NCBI GenBank assembly: GCA_942486035.1
Contig: CALNXK010000023.1
Coordinates: 3,805,001 to 3,869,000 of the forward strand
Length of the DNA stretch: 64,000 bases
From: Porites lobata
Lineage: Eukaryota > Cnidaria > Anthozoa > Scleractinia > Poritidae
Reading direction: 5' to 3'
In this document: in pieces, positions 62,801 through 64,000 of the stretch
Layout of the letters: every line of letters starts with the position of its first letter
Position numbering within the stretch: the first letter of the stretch is position 1
The notes under the pieces: model-generated
Told to the model about the DNA's origin: nothing
The model's database searches: none
What the model saw: the letters and a program-made list of their open reading frames with translations, nothing else
Made by a program: the position numbers and the translations under genes

Positions 62801-63384
62801 GTAATTCACAAGTGTAGCTATTGTTTTAGAGTCTGAAAGCAACAGCTACACTTGTAAATTACAATTGTAAAAGACCACAGTCCCTTCAATTCACTGTATA
62901 GGTCACTTGTGCCCGAGGCGCATTTAGTCATGGTGTTTATGAATAGACCAATTTCGATGTATTAAAATTCACTCTTGACTACGAGGCTTGGGGAATAAAA
63001 CAAAAGAAATGTATTATTCATTGCCTTACGCCTAAGCCTTACGTGATCTCTTCTGATTTATTCCCCCAAGCCTTGCGGCCAAGTGTGTATTTTAATATAT
63101 CGAAATTGGCCTACTGTGACACAGCGAGTCAGTGTTTAAATGAGCGTTATCGGCCTTAAACGATGCGATTCAAACAAACTTCATCTGTTACAGATGCACA
63201 CATTTTCTGCCTTCCGAGATGAAGTCAGACCATGCTTCCTGGACTGTGGCTCGAGACCACGCCCTTGTGCGGTACGTGGATACTCTGTGCCGTACTTGGT
63301 CCACAACACCGTGCCGTCTAATGCCTGATGAGCTTATTCTCTCAGACGAAGTTCTTGCCAGCGACGACTTCCATGTGCTGCAAG
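23119..63384 (+). CDS. HECTD4: Probable E3 ubiquitin-protein ligase HECTD4 (3' partial; 39 coding exons seen)
   Basis: Exons: 23119-23804, 25423-25743, 27021-27159, 27566-27935, 28808-28945, 29220-29327, 29938-30078, 30618-31164, 31923-32043, 32492-32596, 33904-33975, 34160-34381, 34927-35148, 36417-36641, 36962-37122, 37863-38029, 38363-38685, 40020-40108, 40978-41195, 41904-42157, 43219-43391, 43482-43792, 45014-45173, 45483-45914, 47357-47635, 48092-48455, 49289-49444, 49940-50106, 50446-50818, 51753-51904, 52701-52926, 54826-55069, 56097-56351, 57132-57388, 58178-58439, 58749-59139, 59573-60362, 60844-62219, 63194-63384. They join in phase to about 3,729 codons. HECTD4 is a giant HECT-type ligase of more than 4,000 residues. 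Alignment by recall to the human protein is good from about residue 990 onward and weaker before. The HECT domain and catalytic cysteine lie beyond the window. Confidence 0.92.
24251..24408. mobile_element. Palindromic MITE in HECTD4 intron 1
   Basis: Arms of about 70 bases (ATTAATTGGTAACAGAACTT ... GTCTGTAATCATACTGGTG on the left; inverted CACTCATATGATTACAGACC ... GTTACCATTACTAAT on the right) flank a short centre at CCGCTACGCGGTCG. No coding. Confidence 0.75.
24488..24616. mobile_element. Small MITE, GGCCGTTTTCACACT family
   Basis: CAATGGCTGTTTTCACACTA at the left is inverted at the right as AGTGTGAAAATGGCCAATG. A longer member is at 46213-46424 in intron 24. Confidence 0.75.
25423..27935 (+). 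CDS. HECTD4: HECTD4 exons 2-4 (about residues 229-505)
   Basis: Exon 2 (25423-25743) carries QLTSLACDGKFLYVVSG, exon 3 (27021-27159) carries YKHNSDLKEGWLAIV, and exon 4 (27566-27935) begins VIKTIKLKD. The glycine- and aromatic-rich strands with WxxxGxLY-like spacing look like a beta-propeller-like or SPRY-like N-terminal module, but I cannot name it from sequence alone. Exon 4 ends with a Pro/Ser-rich linker (LPSPLPVRLSPTTPP). Confidence 0.8.
25849..26428. mobile_element. TTAA-flanked element with GCAGGGATGT ends
   Basis: TTAAGCAGGGATGTAGCT at the left and ACATCCCTGGTTAA at the right are inverted and both carry TTAA, so this is a third piggyBac-like non-autonomous family. It is 580 bases, in HECTD4 intron 2. 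Confidence 0.6.
26718..26929. mobile_element. Short TTAA-flanked MITE (CCCTTTAA family), third copy
   Basis: TTAACCCTTTAAGCCCC at the left and GGGACTTAAAGGGTTAA at the right are near-perfect inverted ends; internal order matches 18419-18632. HECTD4 intron 2. Confidence 0.8.
28365..28650. repeat. Repeat with AAAGTCCTTGAA units
   Basis: GTGAAAGTCCTTGAATTTC near 28377, GGAAAGTCCTTGAAATTTG near 28447 and GAAAGTCCTTGAAAAG near 28629 recur with similar flanks, in HECTD4 intron 4. Clear terminal repeats were not resolved. Confidence 0.4.
28808..30078 (+). CDS. HECTD4: HECTD4 exons 5-7 (about residues 506-634)
   Basis: Exons 28808-28945, 29220-29327 and 29938-30078 are all phase 1-1, so each can be skipped without breaking frame. 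The peptide includes MNYCFSTIDGSCVKHESVL and VCQDCINGRLWSYDGN. The first exon has CxL-rich beta strands (FISGNILVMVVPQITIG) continuing the N-terminal module. Confidence 0.8.
28975..29160. repeat. Diverged member of the TTAA CCCTTTAA family
   Basis: It begins TTAACCCTCTGAGTCC and contains GAAATTTTCTCCTAA and GAGAATTAAACAAAT blocks in the opposite orientation to other members. The far end is decayed. HECTD4 intron 5. Confidence 0.4.
30618..34381 (+). CDS. HECTD4: HECTD4 exons 8-12 (about residues 635-990)
   Basis: Exons 30618-31164, 31923-32043, 32492-32596, 33904-33975 and 34160-34381. The translation is leucine-rich and helical (LAALQTLVKLVKAGW, VLQYLTAVFFTCWREHFL, ILDVVLEVLSKLSEEY), consistent with an armadillo/HEAT-like solenoid. 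Exons 10 (105 bases) and 11 (72 bases) are too short to be noticed as frames but keep phase 0 on both sides. Confidence 0.85.
31693..31842. mobile_element. MITE with GGCC...TTCAAAAGGTGG ends
   Basis: GGCCCAAGTTGTTCAAAAGG at the left is inverted at the right as CACTTTTGATCAATTGCGGCC. TATCCACTGGAT motifs recur internally. A relative at 62651-62772 has GTGATATCCACCTTTTGACC at its right end. HECTD4 intron 8. Confidence 0.7.
34484..34682. mobile_element. MITE with AAGGGGAATGGGTTCAAGC ends
   Basis: AAGGGGAATGGGTTCAAGC and TGGACAAGCGTTA at the left are inverted at the right as TAACGCTTGTCC and GCTTGTACCCATTCTCCTTT. It is about 200 bases in HECTD4 intron 12. Confidence 0.75.
34927..36641 (+). CDS. 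HECTD4: HECTD4 exons 13-14, CUB/galactose-binding-like module (residues 991-1139)
   Basis: Exon 13 (34927-35148) contains MVESPHPVRDDFQF and LYLKFDPRCATQYEYDK; exon 14 (36417-36641) contains VIYAGK, AEYGGNSFG, GWPKEAVKVEG and NTPDHAVWGFCCTV. This block is strongly conserved with human HECTD4 and resembles the similar beta-sandwich block of ZZEF1, which suggests a ligand- or peptide-binding module. Both exons are phase 0-0. Confidence 0.9.
35212..35407. mobile_element. MITE with TGTTCACGGTCCCCCAATT ends
   Basis: TGTTCACGGTCCCCCAATTT at the left is inverted at the right as AATTGGGGACTGTGAACA; the inner GTCGAGATCG / CTCGACGATC and GGCGGCCATTTT / GATGGCCGCC blocks also pair. HECTD4 intron 13. 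Confidence 0.8.
35640..36370. repeat. Degenerate CCTGCTAAACCA repeats and a tRNA-like remnant
   Basis: HECTD4 intron 13 contains repeated units built on CCTGTTAAACCA, CCTGCTAAACCA and CCTGTTGACCCTG at about 35650-35935, with more near 36325-36370. On the minus strand GGTTCAAATCCCGGC near 36173-36187 is a good tRNA B-box, but no matching A-box or cloverleaf is present, so it is a tRNA-derived remnant. Related units recur at 40670-40960. Confidence 0.4.
36962..41195 (+). CDS. HECTD4: HECTD4 exons 15-19 (about residues 1140-1458)
   Basis: Exons 36962-37122, 37863-38029, 38363-38685, 40020-40108 and 40978-41195. Conserved blocks include KRLRDIS (exon 16), DVIEELVLRCVIKHLGL and LQTMAEMEQKWAHELDD (exon 17), and KELELLCSLKNIEFD (exon 18). 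The predicted structure is mainly helical, including a possible coiled coil around residues 1315-1345. Intron 17 holds a piggyBac-like MITE and a diverged tandem duplication. Confidence 0.88.
37212..37441. mobile_element. MITE with CGTCATTTCGCCCC ends and a three-unit tandem core
   Basis: CGTCATTTCGCCCC at the left is inverted at the right as GGGGCGAAATGACG. Between them three tandem units of about 57 bases (AACGAGGAAT..TTTGAAGCGCGCT..TTATGGCTTA) lie at about 37262-37397. HECTD4 intron 15. Confidence 0.75.
38749..39149. mobile_element. piggyBac-like MITE, copy 2 (internally deleted)
   Basis: It matches 8448-9056 at both ends but lacks about 200 internal bases. The left end is mutated (TTCACCCATTTGCCCC); the right end keeps GCTAATGGGTTAA. 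The CRE is mutated to TGACGTCG. HECTD4 intron 17. Confidence 0.8.
39626..39940 (+). repeat. Diverged tandem duplication
   Basis: A unit of about 150 bases starting TTTTCTGTGGTC is present twice (from about 39627 and 39791), sharing GTTGCGTAAG, GCCTTTGATTG-TCTC, GACCGTCATAA / ACGGTCATAA and GTGTTAA-AGAA-GGGCT in order. HECTD4 intron 17, just before exon 18. Confidence 0.65.
41667..41850. repeat. Repeat with GCCTGTTTACATGG
   Basis: GGGCCTGTTTACATGGAGGT and GTTTACATGGTAGGTGGGG are two related units, with GGCGGGTTACC-type GC-rich blocks. It is directly upstream of exon 20; termini not resolved. Confidence 0.4.
41904..45914 (+). CDS. HECTD4: HECTD4 exons 20-24 (about residues 1459-1902)
   Basis: Exons 41904-42157, 43219-43391, 43482-43792, 45014-45173 and 45483-45914. 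Landmarks are RSLSAPPKLDRSMS, RARVQALQYMLEL, MAWAGFKVLLDR, LAHQVSSLLSNYL, and PPKLVLIVLKLCRSILPLM, matching the human order. The end of exon 24 has the conserved HKRDDQPAHEVVQKVL block. A partial duplicate of the exon 24 start lies 103 bases upstream (see findings). Confidence 0.9.
42201..42300 (+). repeat. tRNA-derived SINE head in HECTD4 intron 20
   Basis: TAGCTCAGTCGGTAGAGCG (A-box) and GGTTGCGGGTTCGATTCCC (B-box) are both intact, 31 bases apart. The predicted acceptor strands do not pair and the sequence continues with CAGGGTCTTAAAA, which also follows the B-box of the element at 53793. This favours a SINE over a tRNA gene. Confidence 0.65.
42634..42745. repeat. Partial copy of the GGCGCTTATT family
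   Basis: TACCGTAAATACTCAATTTA followed by GGCGCTTATTTTAAG and GGCGCTTATTTTG; the right terminal repeat is missing. Related to 2460-2833. Confidence 0.5.
42959..43074. repeat. Fragment of the AAGAACCTGTTTAGGCTAA family
   Basis: AAGAACCTGTTTAGGCTAAC and CAGGTTCTTACTCACGGGTT match the right half of the family member near 57825-58137 and the fuller element at 50890-51290. Confidence 0.55.
43895..44402. mobile_element. MITE with AATTAACGCG arrays
   Basis: The left end TACCTTATTATGGGAAATTA plus ACGCTCCATGAAATTAA is inverted at the right, ending GGAGCGTTAATTTCCTATAC plus TAAGGTA. AATTAACGCGA units recur near both ends. It is 508 bases in HECTD4 intron 22. Confidence 0.85.
45336..45438 (+). pseudogene. 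HECTD4: Duplicated exon-24 acceptor segment (pseudo-exon)
   Basis: A 103-base segment repeated at 45439-45542. The duplicate carries the branch/pyrimidine tract, the acceptor (TTAG at 45376-45379) and the first 58 or so bases of exon 24 (AGTAGACTTGGAGAAG), at about 85-90% identity. Splicing to it would read 33 further codons and then an in-frame TAG at 45480-45482, which is the real acceptor. Confidence 0.85.
46133..46200 (+). repeat. Degraded Penelope-type fragment
   Basis: TTTGACTCGTATGATGACTT, CCGCACAGG and AAACGTCGTCACTGTCAAG are in the order seen at 49083-49135, but the core is mutated. Confidence 0.45.
46213..46424. mobile_element. MITE, GGCCGTTTTCACACT family, second member
   Basis: TAATGGCCGTTCTCACACTA at the left is inverted at the right as CTAGTCTGAAAACGGCCAATG. 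Related to 24488-24616. HECTD4 intron 24. Confidence 0.75.
46599..47219. mobile_element. piggyBac-like MITE, copy 3 (full length, carries CRE)
   Basis: TTAACCCATTCGCTCCTGG to CAGGGGCGAATGGGTTAA, 621 bases, near-identical to 8448-9056 in the same orientation. TGACGTCA is at 47147-47154. It lies in HECTD4 intron 24, ending about 137 bases before exon 25. Confidence 0.88.
47357..50818 (+). CDS. HECTD4: HECTD4 exons 25-29 (about residues 1903-2348)
   Basis: Exons 47357-47635, 48092-48455, 49289-49444, 49940-50106 and 50446-50818. Exon 25 has KKAAQWAQTGLVVSVGP; exon 26 has RPFISGQVAHTMASEVIS and ASLCALGGF; exon 27 is an SH3/Tudor-like strand set (EVVSVSERQGVATVLL); exon 29 ends in RVFPPVRGCVF and GLPRGTFVYANAPLPQK, the start of the SPRY region. 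The exon 28 donor (AG|GTTTCT) is the weakest in this block. Confidence 0.88.
48850..49215 (+). mobile_element. Penelope-type retroelement terminal fragment with hammerhead-like core
   Basis: In HECTD4 intron 26, a stretch with CTGAAGATGACTACCGCACA then GGTTGTCGAAACGTC, followed by GTCACTGTCAACAACAACAG and CCTATTCAGGACTACGTTCA. Three degraded relatives (1728-1820, 46133-46200, 54676-54740) share the blocks. CTGAnGA...CGAAACGT blocks are found at the ends of Penelope-like elements in other animals. No reverse transcriptase or GIY-YIG frame is present, so it is a short fragment. It stops about 75 bases before exon 27. Confidence 0.6.
49083..49129 (+). ncRNA. Hammerhead-ribozyme-like motif
   Basis: CTGAAGA (49089-49095) fits the hammerhead core CUGANGA. 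Then GACTACC (49097-49103) and GGTTGTC (49109-49115) can form stem II with six of seven pairs around the loop GCACA, followed directly by GAAA (49116-49119) and CGTC (49120-49123). The stem I strands (TTGACT before, CGTCAC after) pair at four of six positions. One unpaired T (49096) sits between the core and stem II. Short stem III is usual for the Penelope type. Activity is not implied. Confidence 0.45.
50890..51290. mobile_element. MITE with CAGTAAAAACCCGCTTTTTC ends
   Basis: CAGTAAAAACCCGCTTTTTC plus GAACC at the left is inverted at the right as GGTTCTTACAAGCGGGTATT plus TTACTG. Internal AAGAACCTGTTTAGCC units recur. Related stretches are at 57825-58137 and 42959-43074. HECTD4 intron 29. 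Confidence 0.75.
51753..52926 (+). CDS. HECTD4: HECTD4 exons 30-31, SPRY domain (residues 2349-2474)
   Basis: Exons 51753-51904 and 52701-52926. Characteristic SPRY blocks are SFYWEAELCSLGD, GPSISVGFA, GWINPVGSCLLH, NGRAVLYRTGG, VVGCGFER and GLVYFTCNGDRL, ending LWPVIHIQKK. SPRY modules usually bind protein ligands, so this may recruit substrate. The acceptor of exon 30 is CAAG. Confidence 0.93.
52167..52387. mobile_element. MITE with AATAGCCTATGTCGGTTCGA ends
   Basis: AATAGCCTATGTCGGTTCGA plus AATGTTAAAATTCTAACATGA at the left is inverted, imperfectly, at the right, ending CGAACGATCGTAGGCTATT. It resembles 62942-63113 in layout. HECTD4 intron 30. Confidence 0.7.
53448..53628. mobile_element. 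MITE with GCGTCTGAGAAACTAATGCA ends
   Basis: GCAGAAATTCCATACTGATG at the left is inverted at the right as CATCAGTGTGGAATTTCTGC; CTGATTGG and CCAATCAG pair near the centre. A fragment at 52580-52625 shares CATCAGTATAGAATTTCTGC. HECTD4 intron 31. Confidence 0.8.
53793..54078 (+). repeat. tRNA-derived SINE
   Basis: GGCCAGTTAGCTCAGTTGGG plus AGAGC (A-box) and GGTCATAGGTTCATACCCC (degenerate B-box) form a tRNA-like head. A tRNA-unrelated body follows, with GAGACCTTGTCTCAGTTAAG, CATCAGCAAATTGAAGGGGA and CGTAAAATAACCCACACTAC. HECTD4 intron 31. Confidence 0.75.
54172..54529. mobile_element. MITE, GGGAGCTTAAGCAACGACG family, copy B
   Basis: ACATTAGGGAGCTTAAGCAA plus CAACGACGGCGACGGC at the left is inverted at the right as GCCGTCGCCGTGGTCGTTGC plus TTGAGC...TCTAATGT. 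It is full length, related to 12462-12806. HECTD4 intron 31. Confidence 0.85.
54676..54740 (+). repeat. Degraded Penelope-type fragment
   Basis: CAACACCAACAAGCCTCTTC, AGGACTATACTAACTTGGAC and AATCATATCCCGCTTAC correspond to the CAACAACAACAGTCC-AGGACTACGTTCACCCGGAC-GATCATACCCAACC part of 49130-49190. Confidence 0.45.
54826..59139 (+). CDS. HECTD4: HECTD4 exons 32-36 (about residues 2475-2943)
   Basis: Exons 54826-55069, 56097-56351, 57132-57388, 58178-58439 and 58749-59139. Blocks are VRVNFGARSFLYAEG (exon 32), VKAWEDRVFPVIRRRFR and SGLDQIRGAL (exon 33), LYEDNGGIP and MKKTFGLTGVV (exon 34), LMSFWYPITALERP (exon 35) and LQTLATQLLAEP (exon 36). All match the human order. The donor of exon 32 is GTTCGT, and a MITE begins about nine bases after it. 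Confidence 0.9.
55079..55304. mobile_element. MITE immediately downstream of the HECTD4 exon 32 donor
   Basis: ATAGGGAGCTTAAGCAACAA plus CGTTTTTGAGCGACGCACGT plus CAACCGGAAGTG is inverted, almost perfectly, at the right: CACTTCCGGTTGACGTGCGT ... CGTTGCTGCTTAAGCTCTCT. Arms are about 48 bases. The outermost GGGAGCTTAAGCAAC is shared with the 12462/54172 family but the rest differs. The frame of exon 32 stays open through it. Confidence 0.88.
57825..58137. repeat. AAGAACCTGTTTAGGCTAA family, second member
   Basis: ATCCTGTTTAGCCTAATATT, AACAGGTTCTTAT, AAGAACCTGTTTAGGCTAAC and AAGTTCTTACTCGCAGGTTT occur in order. It lies in HECTD4 intron 34, ending about 40 bases before exon 35. Confidence 0.6.
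59573..62219 (+). CDS. HECTD4: HECTD4 exons 37-38 (about residues 2944-3665)
   Basis: Exon 37 (59573-60362) has VTISCYHG, QLIRACHHVK and ALLGLVSAVHEVSP. Exon 38 (60844-62219) is the largest, 1,376 bases; it includes a Ser-rich linker, MPWFDKIVSTTLLLRNLIH, RLLVITNIAPTL, GGIYDNKVYIPE, LTKDQICSLGPGNLL and VRAIWKGIIACGYDL. These are the blocks that precede the HECT domain in human HECTD4. A low-complexity stretch around 61750-61930 has no equivalent I can align. Confidence 0.92.
62651..62772. repeat. Relative of the 31693-31842 MITE
   Basis: GTTTTTCAAACGTTGGACAG at the left and GTGATATCCACCTTTTGACC plus AATTGAGGCC at the right; TATCCAGC / TATCCAGTGAATA units inside. HECTD4 intron 38. Confidence 0.6.
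62772..62890. repeat. Relative of the 3631-3737 palindromic MITE
   Basis: GGGGTTAATTTAATAGAACT plus TTTACAGGTGTA, then CACTTGTAAATTACAATTGT plus AAAAG; the right end is diverged. HECTD4 intron 38. Confidence 0.55.
62942..63113. mobile_element. MITE with AATAGACCAATTTCGATGTA ends
   Basis: AATAGACCAATTTCGATGTA plus TTAAAATTCAC at the left is inverted at the right as GTATTTTAATATATCGAAAT plus TGGCCTA; ACGAGGCTTGGGG and CCCCCAAGCCTTGC also pair. HECTD4 intron 38, ending 80 bases before exon 39. Confidence 0.85.
63194..63384 (+). CDS. HECTD4: HECTD4 exon 39, with a possible GC donor
   Basis: It completes an AGA codon from exon 38, then reads CTHFLPSEM, WTVARDHALVRYVDTLCR and TPCRLMPDEL, matching the human block just upstream of the HECT domain. 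No GT donor fits the alignment end; AAG|GCAAGT at 63382-63390 is a good GC-type donor in phase 1. The rest of the gene is outside the window. Confidence 0.75.
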
Positions 63385-64000
63385 GCAAGTTTACTAAGTT
63401 GACATGTAGGGTTTGTTTTTCCTGATCGTTTCGAGCTCTTTGACTTCGGCTACTCTCCGTAAAGGAATTCTAGAGAACGCGCGTAAGCCTTCAAGAAAAA
63501 TACATAAATAAATGCGCCAGTTTTTTGTTTGTACACACAAAGGGCAGCTTCAATCTCCTAGGATCTTAATATGCTGTCGATTTTTGTCGCGTTAGTTACT
63601 CCACCTAAATGGAACTCTTCTCCGTGGCATGTTTAACGACAGCATTGTGTGGCTAATACCCTTCAAAATACTTGAGTGATAAGATATTTTTTCTTGTCTT
63701 AAAGTAGCTATGCCACCAGGATATTGCTGTTTTAGGTGAATTGTTTTTTTCTTGAAGTCGTGAGACATTACTTTGTGCTTTTTCCCGTACTTAAAATGCT
63801 CCTGTAGAGTTATGAAGAAGATATCAAACAAGTTTCATCAGGAAGCAATGACCATGATATATTTCTGGTGATTTTTGCAGGCATAGTATTACAACTTGTA
63901 AAAGTTGTCGTAACTATTTAGCTTTCAATCCATGTCCATCCTTGACATCCGTTCCCCGTTGCAAAAGACGACAGGAATCAGTTTCATTGCCTAAAAATTA
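63385..64000. other. HECTD4: HECTD4 intron 39 (start) to window edge
   Basis: I see no further exon before base 64000. An acceptor-like TTTTTGCAG at 63872-63880 is followed by a short frame (residues IVLQLVKVVVTI) closed by TAG, which does not match the family. Confidence 0.5.

Noticed and set aside
1..64000. CRISPR arrays, operons, toxin-antitoxin or viral genes
   Set aside because: No spaced direct repeats, no ribosome-binding sites, no viral structural or replication genes; all supported genes are spliced animal genes.

Overview
This is intron-rich, AT-rich animal DNA. The four complete or near-complete genes have clear vertebrate orthologues: VKORC1, MAPK7 (ERK5), GTF2H3 (TFIIH p34) and HECTD4. 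The introns are crowded with short inverted-repeat (MITE-like) elements, tRNA-derived SINE heads and Penelope-type fragments of a kind I associate with anthozoan cnidarians. A stony coral or close relative is my best guess; that assignment is inference from repeat style and moderate protein divergence. I see nothing prokaryotic or viral in the window.

Layout. 1-195 (-) is the N-terminal coding end of an unidentified gene running off the left edge. 1528-4431 (+) is VKORC1 in three coding exons. 6431-13413 (+) is MAPK7 in five coding exons. 15177-22925 (-) is GTF2H3 in thirteen exons, several of them microexons. 23119 to beyond the right edge (+) is HECTD4; I reconstruct 39 coding exons covering about 3,729 codons. 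The C-terminal HECT catalytic domain lies outside the window. Codon phase is consistent across every junction I propose in all four genes, which is the strongest internal check available without a search.

Gene relationships. MAPK7 and GTF2H3 converge. GTF2H3 and HECTD4 are head to head with only 193 bp between start codons, implying a shared bidirectional promoter. GTF2H3 (core TFIIH) and HECTD4 (giant E3 ligase) are both on human 12q24, so the pairing may reflect old linkage. No metabolic or operon-like cooperation among the four genes is implied.

Non-coding DNA. At least twenty inverted-repeat element families are visible, mostly in introns. Three look piggyBac-like, with TTAA at both ends. 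One of these, present in three copies, carries a perfect TGACGTCA (CRE) site in its two full-length copies. A Penelope-type fragment in HECTD4 intron 26 contains a recognisable hammerhead-ribozyme-like core. HECTD4 also has a tandemly duplicated exon-24 acceptor that creates a poison splice site, and a MITE inserted about nine bases after the exon-32 donor. I recognised nothing further in these introns longer than 300 bp: MAPK7 intron 1 (7157-7579), GTF2H3 introns 4 (20121-21116) and 5 (19574-20057), HECTD4 introns 3 (27160-27565), 7 (30079-30617), 9 (32044-32491), 10 (32597-33903, apart from G/A-rich degenerate repeats near 33370-33860), 14 (36642-36961) and 36 (59140-59572). I did not find an undescribed multi-gene system; the notable signals are at the level of gene architecture and mobile elements.
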